Of a stretch of DNA of 7,311 bases, positions 1-6,027 are shown piece by piece; positions within the stretch are counted from its first letter, which is position 1; the number at the start of each line of letters is the position of its first letter. The notes beneath the pieces were generated by a model. The model did not search any database. It was given only the letters and a program-made list of their open reading frames with translations, and was not told the DNA's origin. Position numbers and translations under genes: made by a program. Source of the DNA: Flavobacteriaceae bacterium UBA3478 (GTDB taxonomy: Bacteria > Bacteroidota > Bacteroidia > Flavobacteriales > Flavobacteriaceae); assembly GCA_002381155.1 (NCBI GenBank), contig DFQX01000048.1:49049-56359 (forward strand). The letters run 5' to 3'.

Positions 1-837
1 GGTTTTCGAATGTATCACGGAAAATCAGTGCCTGGATTCCCCTATCACCCCCATTGCGGTTTCGAGACAATCACATTAGTTACCAAAGGATATATCGATC
101 ATAGCGATTCACTCGGCGCAAAAGCACGTTTTGGTAAAGGCGATGTTCAATGGATGACAGCCGGTAGCGGAGTTCAGCACAGTGAAATGTTTCCATTACT
201 AGATACCGAAAAATCAAATAAATTAGAACTTTTTCAGATCTGGCTTAATCTTCCTAAAGCCAGCAAGTACGTTGATCCGCATTTCGATATGATCTGGGAT
301 CACGAAGTTCCTAAGTGGAAGAAAGAAGGTGTTTTTACCCGTTTAATCTATGGATCTCACGGTGGCTTTGAACAGCATAAATGTCCACCTAACTCATGGG
401 CTGTTCATTCTGAAAATCAATTGGTAGTTGCTCAGTTCATTCTAGATCCTGGAGCCGTACTTTCACTTGATAAAGTAAACGTGGGCATCTCTCGAAATCT
501 TTATCTGTACGATGGCGAAGAACTTATCTACGATGAGGGAAGTTTAACTAAGAATGAAGGTTTGAAACTAAAGGCATCTGAACGGGTCACTCTCACAAAT
601 TCATCAAAAAAAGAAGCCTCTCTCATTTTAATGCAGGGTAAACCCATCAATGAACCAGTCGCAAAATACGGCCCATTCGTAATGAATGAAAGTCACGAAA
701 TCGAATCAGTAATTGCTAAGTACCGCATTACCGAATTCGGAGGGTGGCCATGGCCAAAGGCAGAAATGACTCATGGATCAGAACCAATACGGTTTGCAAC
801 TTATCCTGATCAAACAACGATTTATGCCGAAAAATAG
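1..837 (+). CDS. Pirin family protein (bicupin), 5' end outside the window
   Basis: The frame is open from base 1 to a TAG at 835-837, giving 278 visible residues. The Met at base 10 is internal: the conserved pirin block YHPHCGFET follows almost at once, whereas in human pirin it lies near residue 56, so about 40 N-terminal residues are missing. The four metal ligands of pirins are all present: His and His of the HPH motif (window codons 16 and 18), and His and Glu of GVQHSEM (codons 60 and 62). Their spacing is close to the human His56/His58/His101/Glu103 set. The C-terminal half holds the second cupin, with the family motif KYGPFVMNE and a terminal GGWPWP. Family members bind Fe(II); some bacterial ones show quercetin 2,3-dioxygenase activity, others act as regulators. 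The physiological substrate cannot be read from sequence. It is a cytoplasmic protein with no signal peptide in the visible part. Confidence 0.95.
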   Translation, partial: GFRMYHGKSVPGFPYHPHCGFETITLVTKGYIDHSDSLGAKARFGKGDVQWMTAGSGVQHSEMFPLLDTEKSNKLELFQIWLNLPKASKYVDPHFDMIWDHEVPKWKKEGVFTRLIYGSHGGFEQHKCPPNSWAVHSENQLVVAQFILDPGAVLSLDKVNVGISRNLYLYDGEELIYDEGSLTKNEGLKLKASERVTLTNSSKKEASLILMQGKPINEPVAKYGPFVMNESHEIESVIAKYRITEFGGWPWPKAEMTHGSEPIRFATYPDQTTIYAEK

Positions 838-866
838 TTGATAATCAATTATTTAGATTACCTTTA
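838..866 (+). promoter_or_regulatory. Candidate Bacteroidota-type promoter for the BLUF gene
   Basis: In the 49-bp gap after the pirin gene there is TTG at 838-840, an 18-base spacer, then TACCTTTA at 859-866. This matches the Flavobacterium consensus TTG-N17-23-TAnnTTTG at all but the last position. A start point a few bases downstream would leave a leader of about 15 nt before the ATG at 887. The gene could also be reached by read-through from the pirin gene, since no terminator hairpin is seen in the gap. This is a consensus match only. Confidence 0.4.
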
Positions 867-886
867 ATATAGAACCTAACCTATCT

Positions 887-1318
887 ATGTTTTCTTTAAT
901 CTACCGCTCGGTAGCTGAGGAGAGCTTTAGCAATGCGGAAGTATATCAGATGCTCAGTGCTGCTAGGGACTTCAATGCTGAGCACGACATTACCGGATGC
1001 CTTTTATTCCATAATCGTTGCTTCTTGCAACTGCTCGAAGGCGAAAAGGATAAAGTACACAAGCTTTTCTCTCTTATTGAATCTGACGCACGTCACAAGA
1101 AAATTGAAATTATTCAAACAGAGGAGAAAACAGAACGTTTGTTCAATAAATGGAGTATGGCTTTTTACGATTATGGTAATCTAGAGCTTTCCGCACAGAT
1201 TAAATTAGCACAAATAGATACTTTTTTTGAAGATTCAAAGGCTCTTAAAACTCAAAGTCGCCTTACCAATCCATTTTTTAATGAAGTTCGTAATATGCTT
1301 ATCGAAAGGGCTATTTAA
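887..1318 (+). CDS. Stand-alone BLUF-domain blue-light photoreceptor
   Basis: This 143-residue protein has a BLUF domain over about residues 2-95 and a roughly 48-residue, probably helical C-terminal cap. There is no EAL, GGDEF or other output domain. The residues that bind flavin and drive the photocycle are all present: Tyr6 (LIYRS), Asn30 (FNAEHDITG), Gln48 (FLQLLEG), Trp89 and Met91 (FNKWSMAF). Each sits exactly 15 positions before its counterpart in AppA (Tyr21, Asn45, Gln63, Trp104, Met106), so the domain has no indels relative to AppA over this span. Short BLUF proteins such as PixD bind FAD noncovalently and signal by light-dependent protein contacts; the partner here is unknown. The start at ATG 887 places LIYRS at the normal position. 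The gene follows the pirin gene by 49 bp and converges on murA with a 4-base overlap of stop codons. Confidence 0.95.
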   Translation: MFSLIYRSVAEESFSNAEVYQMLSAARDFNAEHDITGCLLFHNRCFLQLLEGEKDKVHKLFSLIESDARHKKIEIIQTEEKTERLFNKWSMAFYDYGNLELSAQIKLAQIDTFFEDSKALKTQSRLTNPFFNEVRNMLIERAI

Positions 1319-2625
1319 GATATACGTTTAATTTTTGCACCTATCGATTGCAATCGCGCTTCAATATTTTGATAACCACGATCAATTTGTTCAATATTTT
1401 GAATTTCTGAAGTCCCTTTAGCCGATAAGGCAGCGATAAGCAGTGCCATACCTGCTCTAATATCAGGAGAACTCATTTTGGCTCCTCTTAATGAGGAATT
1501 AAAGTCAAGCCCAATTATATTAGCCCTATGAGGGTCACAGAGAATAATCTGTGCTCCCATATCAATCAGTTTATCTACAAAGAATAAACGACTCTCAAAC
1601 ATCTTTTGATGAATCAGAACTGATCCTCTTGCCTGTGTAGCAACCACCAACAAAACTGAGAGAACATCCGGAGATAAACCTGGCCAAGGAGCATCAGAAA
1701 TAGTCATATGTGAGCCATCAATAAATGACTGTATTTCGTAACCTTCTTTATGCGCAGGGATAATCATATCATCACCCTCCTTTAAAAGAGTGATACCCAA
1801 TTTTGCATAAACTCGTGGCAACTGACCTAATTGCTCCCAAACTACGTTTTTCAGACGAAGTTCTGATTTCGTAATTGCAGCAAGACCAATCCAGCTACCA
1901 ATTTCAATCATATCGGGTAATAATCGATGGGTGGTTCCTCCTAGCGATTCAACCCCTTCAATAGTAAGTAGATTTGACCCAATACCCTCAATTTTAGCAC
2001 CCATTCTAACGAGCATATTACACAACTGCTGCAGATAAGGCTCACAGGCCGCATTGTAAATAGTTGTAGTACCCTTAGCTAGAACAGCAGCCATCACAAT
2101 GTTGGCGGTTCCTGTCACCGAAGCTTCATCTAGAAGCATATAACAACCTTTTAGCTGATCTGCCTCAACACCGTAGAAAAATTCCTTTTCATTGTATCTG
2201 AAGCTCGCACCTAATTGTATAAATCCTTCAAAGTGAGTATCTAATCTACGCCTACCTATTTTATCCCCTCCTGGTTTAGGTATAAAGCCCTTTTTAAAGC
2301 GTGCTAGCATCGGACCAACAATCATAATTGAGCCTCTCAGACTCGCTCCCTCTTTCTTAAAAGTCTCAGATTGCAGATAATCGACATTAACCGCATTCGC
2401 AGTAAAAGCATACGAGCCTTTAGAAAGCCTTTCTATTTTTACTCCTAGTTTTCCTAGGATATCGATGAGTTTATTTACATCAAGAATATCTGGAACATTC
2501 TCAACAACTACGCGCTCTGGGGTAAGTAAAACCGCACATAGTATTTGTAAAGCCTCGTTTTTGGCTCCTTGTGGAGTTATCGTTCCTGACAGCGGGTGAC
2601 CACCTTCAATAATGAAGCTCGACAT
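1315..2625 (-). CDS. murA: UDP-N-acetylglucosamine 1-carboxyvinyltransferase (MurA)
   Basis: MurA transfers enolpyruvate from PEP to UDP-GlcNAc in the cytoplasm, the first committed step of peptidoglycan synthesis. The 436-residue length is slightly above E. coli MurA (419). Visible landmarks are the N-terminal IEGGHPLSGTI strand, Lys22 in GAKNEAL (equivalent to E. coli Lys22), the mobile loop PKPGGDKIGRRRLDTH (residues 116-131), Asp320 in the segment matching E. coli Asp305, and Arg390 in DIRAGMAL matching Arg397. The loop residue equivalent to Cys115 is Asp121 (codon at 2263-2265, reading GAT). Such Cys-to-Asp forms are catalytically competent in other bacteria and are not alkylated by fosfomycin. 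It is the last gene of the leftward run, starting 6 bp after the DUF4290 stop, with no Shine-Dalgarno sequence before the ATG. Confidence 0.97.
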   Translation of the reverse strand: MSSFIIEGGHPLSGTITPQGAKNEALQILCAVLLTPERVVVENVPDILDVNKLIDILGKLGVKIERLSKGSYAFTANAVNVDYLQSETFKKEGASLRGSIMIVGPMLARFKKGFIPKPGGDKIGRRRLDTHFEGFIQLGASFRYNEKEFFYGVEADQLKGCYMLLDEASVTGTANIVMAAVLAKGTTTIYNAACEPYLQQLCNMLVRMGAKIEGIGSNLLTIEGVESLGGTTHRLLPDMIEIGSWIGLAAITKSELRLKNVVWEQLGQLPRVYAKLGITLLKEGDDMIIPAHKEGYEIQSFIDGSHMTISDAPWPGLSPDVLSVLLVVATQARGSVLIHQKMFESRLFFVDKLIDMGAQIILCDPHRANIIGLDFNSSLRGAKMSSPDIRAGMALLIAALSAKGTSEIQNIEQIDRGYQNIEARLQSIGAKIKRIS

Positions 2626-2631
2626 ACTATT

Positions 2632-3282
2632 CTATTTCTTTTTTGAGCGATTGTTGCGATGATTTTTACGTGCCTGAGGTTTGGCAGGACGATTAATTCG
2701 ATTTTTGAGAATTTCTTCGCTATCGGTTAATTTATCCTCTTTATGAGTTAGTTTCAGAACCCCTCCGCTTAACTCTTCGAGATGATCAAAAATGGCTTGA
2801 TCATCTACCGTGTCTTTGTTCCAATTTAGGTAACACTTCTTCATATGATTGGCTATCACATAAGCGAAACCTTCTTGTTTCTCTACATCGTCCCATCCCA
2901 CAGCAACATCAATCATGCGCTTGATATTATTCCCGTAAAATCTATATTTCGGAAAATTCTGAGGATAAGGTAATGCCTCTGGTCGTTGAGCCAGCAGTTC
3001 GGCGGATGGTTTAGGAAATGGAGCATCAACATCGAGTGCAAACCCAGACATGATAAAAAGTTGATCCCATAATTTATGCTGAAAATCAGGCACGTCTCTT
3101 AAATGAGGTTGTCTATTCCCCATAATATCAACGATTGATTGTGCAACCTTGTTTCGCTCCTCACGATCCTCAATTTGAATAGCATGATCTACCATTTGTT
3201 GAAAATGGCGGCCATTTTCTGGAATAATAAGGGCATTGCGCTCCGTATTATACTGTAAGTGGTCTAAACTTTCTAAAATCAT
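2632..3282 (-). CDS. DUF4290 family protein
   Basis: This 216-residue protein matches the conserved DUF4290 family of Bacteroidota by recall of its signature blocks: YNTERNALIIPENGRH near the N-terminus, IEDREERNKVAQ (residues 37-48), NRQPHLRDVPDFQHKLWDQL (56-75), YPQNFPKYRFYGNNIKRMID (106-125) and IANHMKKCYLNWNKDTV (143-159). No biochemical function is known to me. It has no signal peptide or membrane segment and is probably cytoplasmic. The last 24 residues form a strongly basic, low-complexity tail (10 Lys/Arg plus a His), which suggests contact with nucleic acid or another polyanion, but this is inference. It lies 6 bp upstream of murA and 30 bp downstream of the DUF493 gene on the same strand, so co-transcription with murA is likely. 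The ATG at 3282 puts the first conserved block at residue 11, where it is expected. Confidence 0.9.
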   Translation of the reverse strand: MILESLDHLQYNTERNALIIPENGRHFQQMVDHAIQIEDREERNKVAQSIVDIMGNRQPHLRDVPDFQHKLWDQLFIMSGFALDVDAPFPKPSAELLAQRPEALPYPQNFPKYRFYGNNIKRMIDVAVGWDDVEKQEGFAYVIANHMKKCYLNWNKDTVDDQAIFDHLEELSGGVLKLTHKEDKLTDSEEILKNRINRPAKPQARKNHRNNRSKKK

Positions 3283-3312
3283 ATATTATGCAAAATACAT
3301 ATATCCTCGAGC

Positions 3313-3600
3313 TTATAAAGAAATAACTCCTTCAATTTCACCCACACGTCTATATTTTTCAATTACTGCATCCGGTGAAAGCATAAGTGTTTTAACACTG
3401 ACGCTTGTGTAAGTACCAGCTTTAGAAGGTTTTAGTTGTATACGTTCTTTTTCATTTTCAAAAACGGCAATTACAGCATCTAATGACTGAGAGTCTGATT
3501 TTACAATAAACTTAAAGAGATATATAGAAGGCCACGAAGTTTCGGTCTCTAGTTTTTCTTTTAAACTCTTATAAAATTCATCTTGGGAGGTAGAACTCAT
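3313..3600 (-). CDS. DUF493 (YbeD-like) family protein
   Basis: I start this 95-residue protein at ATG 3598-3600. The longer open frame reaching 3696 would read antisense through the neighbouring ATPase gene and would place the start upstream of the likely promoter. From about residue 26 the sequence follows the DUF493/YbeD pattern: YLFKFIVKSDSQSLDAVIAVF, then a Lys-rich turn, TYTSVSVKTLMLSPDAVIEKY, and a terminal GEIEGVISL. YbeD has a small ferredoxin-like alpha/beta fold resembling ACT-type regulatory domains, so a ligand-sensing or protein-contact role is plausible, but none is established for this family. The first 25 residues are a charged, probably helical extension. It is the first gene of the leftward run towards DUF4290 and murA, and diverges from the ATPase gene with only 34 bp between start codons. 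Confidence 0.9.
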   Translation of the reverse strand: MSSTSQDEFYKSLKEKLETETSWPSIYLFKFIVKSDSQSLDAVIAVFENEKERIQLKPSKAGTYTSVSVKTLMLSPDAVIEKYRRVGEIEGVISL

Positions 3601-3615
3601 TTCGGTGTATTTTTG
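3583..3615 (+). promoter_or_regulatory. Candidate rightward promoter for the ATPase-recQ-fmt run
   Basis: TATTTTTG at 3608-3615 is a perfect TAnnTTTG -7 element. A TTG at 3583-3585, inside the start of the DUF493 gene, lies 22 bases upstream, within the 17-23 range of the Flavobacterium consensus. Transcription would begin near 3621, about 14 nt before the ATG at 3635. This also argues against the in-frame GTG at 3605 as the ATPase start, because that codon would lie upstream of the transcript. Confidence 0.5.
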
Positions 3616-3616
3616 G

Positions 3617-3624
3617 CAAAGATA
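3617..3624 (-). promoter_or_regulatory. Candidate leftward -7 element for the DUF493-DUF4290-murA run
   Basis: Read on the minus strand this is TATCTTTG, a perfect TAnnTTTG. It lies 16 bases upstream of the DUF493 ATG (3600) and one base from the rightward -7 element. No good TTG is seen at the expected -33 distance (about 3642-3650 reads TTTCGG-like on this strand), so the upstream half of the promoter is weak. A start near 3611 would give a leader of about 10 nt, which is short but plausible for this phylum. Confidence 0.45.
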
Positions 3625-3634
3625 TCGAACAGTA

Positions 3635-4183
3635 ATGCGTAAACCGAAAAAAATAGTGTTTAGTGGTGCTCCAGGGAGCGGAAAAACCAGTGTCATTTGC
3701 GAGCTGGAAAAAAGAGGGTTTCATGTCGACCATGAAGTCATCAGAGATCACACTGCATCATTATTAAACGATAAAGAGGGTGTTTTTGAAAATCCACTAG
3801 AAGCTCTCGATGATCCGATACCCTTCAACGAAACACTTCTAAACGTAAGAATGAATCGATTTCAGGCTCAGAATAACGAAGTCACCTTTTTTGACCGAGG
3901 TATGGTAGATGTTTTGGCATACATGGATCATTTCAATCAAAAATACCCGCGACATTTCGAAGATACTTGCTCAAAGTATAAATACGATCAACTTTTCTAT
4001 TTTGAACCTTGGGAGTCTATATATGCTCCTGATCCTACCCGTCTAGAAACGTTTAAAAGCGTTTTACAAATAGATAAAGCTTTAAAGAACGCTTATTCTT
4101 GTTTCGGATATGAAATAAACATTGTTCCTCAAACAACCGTTAAAGAACGTGCTGATTTCATTCTAAAAGAACTCTTAGATTGA
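3635..4183 (+). CDS. AAA_28-type P-loop ATPase/kinase-like protein
   Basis: This is a 182-residue predicted NTPase. The start is taken at ATG 3635, which puts the first beta-strand (KKIVFSG) and the Walker A motif GAPGSGKT (residues 11-18) where they belong; the GTG at 3605 would add ten residues encoded upstream of the likely promoter. Other features are the HEVIR segment (33-37), the FFDRGMVDVLAY block (85-96), where DRG resembles the DR-containing substrate or Mg site of nucleoside-kinase-like P-loop proteins, and a possible lid with PTRLET (134-139). The overall pattern fits the AAA_28 family (predicted ATPase, COG3911-like). Its substrate is not known. It is the first gene of the rightward run, and its TGA stop overlaps the TTG start of the recQ-like gene, so the two are probably translationally coupled. 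A small-molecule kinase or a regulatory ATPase are both possible. Confidence 0.88.
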   Translation: MRKPKKIVFSGAPGSGKTSVICELEKRGFHVDHEVIRDHTASLLNDKEGVFENPLEALDDPIPFNETLLNVRMNRFQAQNNEVTFFDRGMVDVLAYMDHFNQKYPRHFEDTCSKYKYDQLFYFEPWESIYAPDPTRLETFKSVLQIDKALKNAYSCFGYEINIVPQTTVKERADFILKELLD

Positions 4184-6015
4184 ATAATAAACCTGACATT
4201 GATGCGATCGCCTTAGAGCGCTGGCAGATTAAACAACTTCATTCAGATCAAAGATCAATCATCGAAAATGTCCTTGCAGGGAACGACACTTTTGGTCTTT
4301 TAGCAACTGGTGCGGGCAAGTCTATCTGTTATCAATTACCAGGCTATTTACTTGAAGGGGTCTGTATTGTTGTTTCTCCACTTATCGCTCTAATGGAGGA
4401 TCAGATGAATCAACTAAAAAGTCGCGGTTTTAAAGTAGTTGGTTTATTCGGTACCATTAATCAAGAGACGATTATACAACGTTTAGACAACCTCAAATAC
4501 GGTAACTATCAGTTTCTATTCCTCTCCCCCGAACGACTTGCCAATGTGGTGGTTCAAGATCACCTAAAACAAGTAGATATAGCCCTATTTACTATCGATG
4601 AAGCACATTGTATTTCTGAGTGGGGACACGATTTCAGACCAAGCTACAGGAAACTATCTATAATTCGAGATCTCTTTCCACATACCCCTATTCTTGCATT
4701 AACCGCAACAGCCACAAAAGAGGTTATTACAGATATCGTTAACAGTCTTCATTTAAAGACTCCCAAACAAGTGGTAGGTTCTATAGTTAAAGAGAATTTA
4801 GGCATTCGTTTCTTCATTAATGAAGATAAACCTTGGATGTTACTGGCCAGAATAAAACAACAAACTGAGGGAGGGGCTATTCTAGTTTATACAAGAAGCC
4901 GAAAAGGAACAGAAAATCTTCACAAGTGGTTGGTTGAAAAAGGAGTTGATGCTACGTTTTATCACGCAGGGTTGAACGAGAGTCTGAAAACAGAACGATT
5001 AAATGACTTTATTACTGATAAAGTAGAGGTCATGGTTAGTACAAGTGCATTTGGAATGGGTATAGATAAACCCAATGTTCGCAGTGTGATTCATTTTGAT
5101 TTACCTGAAAATATAGCTCAATATTACCAAGAAATCGGGAGAGCAGGGAGAGATCGACAAAAGGCTTTTGCAGAACTCTTAGTGAACTCCAAGAGCATTG
5201 ACCAGTTAAAGAATCGTATAATCTCCCAAACTCCTTCAGTTGAGGATTTATACCAGGTTTACCGCAAATTGGTCGCTCATCTCAAAATCGCTGCCGGAGA
5301 ACAAGAAGGAAATTCGATTTTGAGCATCAATCATTTCAGTCGTAAATATTTGTTTCAACCAGCCTTCATTTATCAATCGATAACCACCTTAGAACGCTGT
5401 GGCGTTTTAACCTCTGAACCGAGTAAGTTAGATACATGGGAGGTACAACTAGGTGATCATTGGGTAAGTGATCTGTCCTCTTCTGAGATTTCGTTTGAGC
5501 GAATGCTTATAAAATTAAAAAGCACTCAATTAGAGGACACCATCAGACTGGTAAACCCTTCAACAAAAACCTTAGAGTTTCTTAAAAAAGCAGAGCGACA
5601 AGGTAGATTGACTCTGAAAGAACCCGAAGAAGGCCTACTAGTTCATTGGATGTACCCGAGAGAAGATTCTTATACAGAATCATTGATAAGAAAGGTGCAT
5701 AAGCCGAATTTAGAACGAAAGATCCGTCAACTTGAAAATATGGTCGAGTTTTTAAAAACGGATCGCTGTAAAATGCAGTTTATCAGTAATTATTTTGGGA
5801 TTCAAAGTCAACCATGTAATCAATGCGAGTCATGCCTTCCAAGCTCTATTGAAGAAGATCAAATTCTTAAAATAATTGACAAACATTCAGTGAGCTTATC
5901 CGAACTGATTTATTTAACAGGCCTATCTTCCACTACCCTTGAATCACCTATTCAGTCTTTATTATACGGTCATCAAATAAAAATGAATGAAAGCCATAAA
6001 TTTGAACGCTATTAA
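4180..6015 (+). CDS. recQ: RecQ-family ATP-dependent DNA helicase
   Basis: This 611-residue superfamily 2 helicase unwinds DNA 3' to 5' in recombination and fork repair. Motifs in order: a degenerate Q motif with Gln24; Walker A ATGAGKS (42-48; the usual RecQ form is PTGGGKS); motif Ia VSPLIALMEDQ; DEAH at 140-143 followed by the RecQ aromatic loop HCISEWGHDFRPSY; TATAT (175-179); VYTRSR (236-241); STSAFGMGID (287-296); and motif VI QEIGRAGRD (317-325) with the arginine finger. A zinc-type site C-x15-C-x2-C-x2-C (Cys530, 546, 549, 552) sits near the C-terminus rather than directly after the helicase core. It is followed by about 50 residues that look winged-helix-like. There is no HRDC domain. 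The start is TTG 4180: the next upstream in-frame stop is at 4153-4155, no ATG or GTG lies between, and the next Met is beyond Walker A. The 4-base overlap with the ATPase stop suggests coupling; fmt follows after 12 bp. Confidence 0.95.
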   Translation: MNNKPDIDAIALERWQIKQLHSDQRSIIENVLAGNDTFGLLATGAGKSICYQLPGYLLEGVCIVVSPLIALMEDQMNQLKSRGFKVVGLFGTINQETIIQRLDNLKYGNYQFLFLSPERLANVVVQDHLKQVDIALFTIDEAHCISEWGHDFRPSYRKLSIIRDLFPHTPILALTATATKEVITDIVNSLHLKTPKQVVGSIVKENLGIRFFINEDKPWMLLARIKQQTEGGAILVYTRSRKGTENLHKWLVEKGVDATFYHAGLNESLKTERLNDFITDKVEVMVSTSAFGMGIDKPNVRSVIHFDLPENIAQYYQEIGRAGRDRQKAFAELLVNSKSIDQLKNRIISQTPSVEDLYQVYRKLVAHLKIAAGEQEGNSILSINHFSRKYLFQPAFIYQSITTLERCGVLTSEPSKLDTWEVQLGDHWVSDLSSSEISFERMLIKLKSTQLEDTIRLVNPSTKTLEFLKKAERQGRLTLKEPEEGLLVHWMYPREDSYTESLIRKVHKPNLERKIRQLENMVEFLKTDRCKMQFISNYFGIQSQPCNQCESCLPSSIEEDQILKIIDKHSVSLSELIYLTGLSSTTLESPIQSLLYGHQIKMNESHKFERY

Positions 6016-6027
6016 AACGATTGTTCG

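Noticed and set aside
933..1184. 83-residue open frame on the + strand
   Set aside because: It lies wholly inside the BLUF gene in another frame, has no recognisable domain and has the composition of an out-of-frame reading.
1345..1356. Perfect 12-bp palindrome CGATTGCAATCG near the murA 3' end
   Set aside because: One or two 12-bp palindromes are expected by chance in a window of this size, it encodes ordinary MurA residues, and no T run follows on either strand.
3605..3634. GTG start for the ATPase gene
   Set aside because: It would add ten residues with no homology and lies upstream of the likely transcription start; ATG 3635 fits the family N-terminus.
3601..3696. N-terminal extension of the DUF493 frame (32 extra residues)
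   Set aside because: It is antisense to the Walker A region of the ATPase gene; homology to DUF493 begins after the Met at 3600, and the candidate promoter lies inside the extension.
4153..4200. Possible frameshift or truncated N-terminus of the RecQ-like gene because it lacks an ATG
   Set aside because: The sequence after TTG 4180 covers the whole expected RecQ N-terminus including the Q-motif glutamine, so a TTG start explains it without an error.
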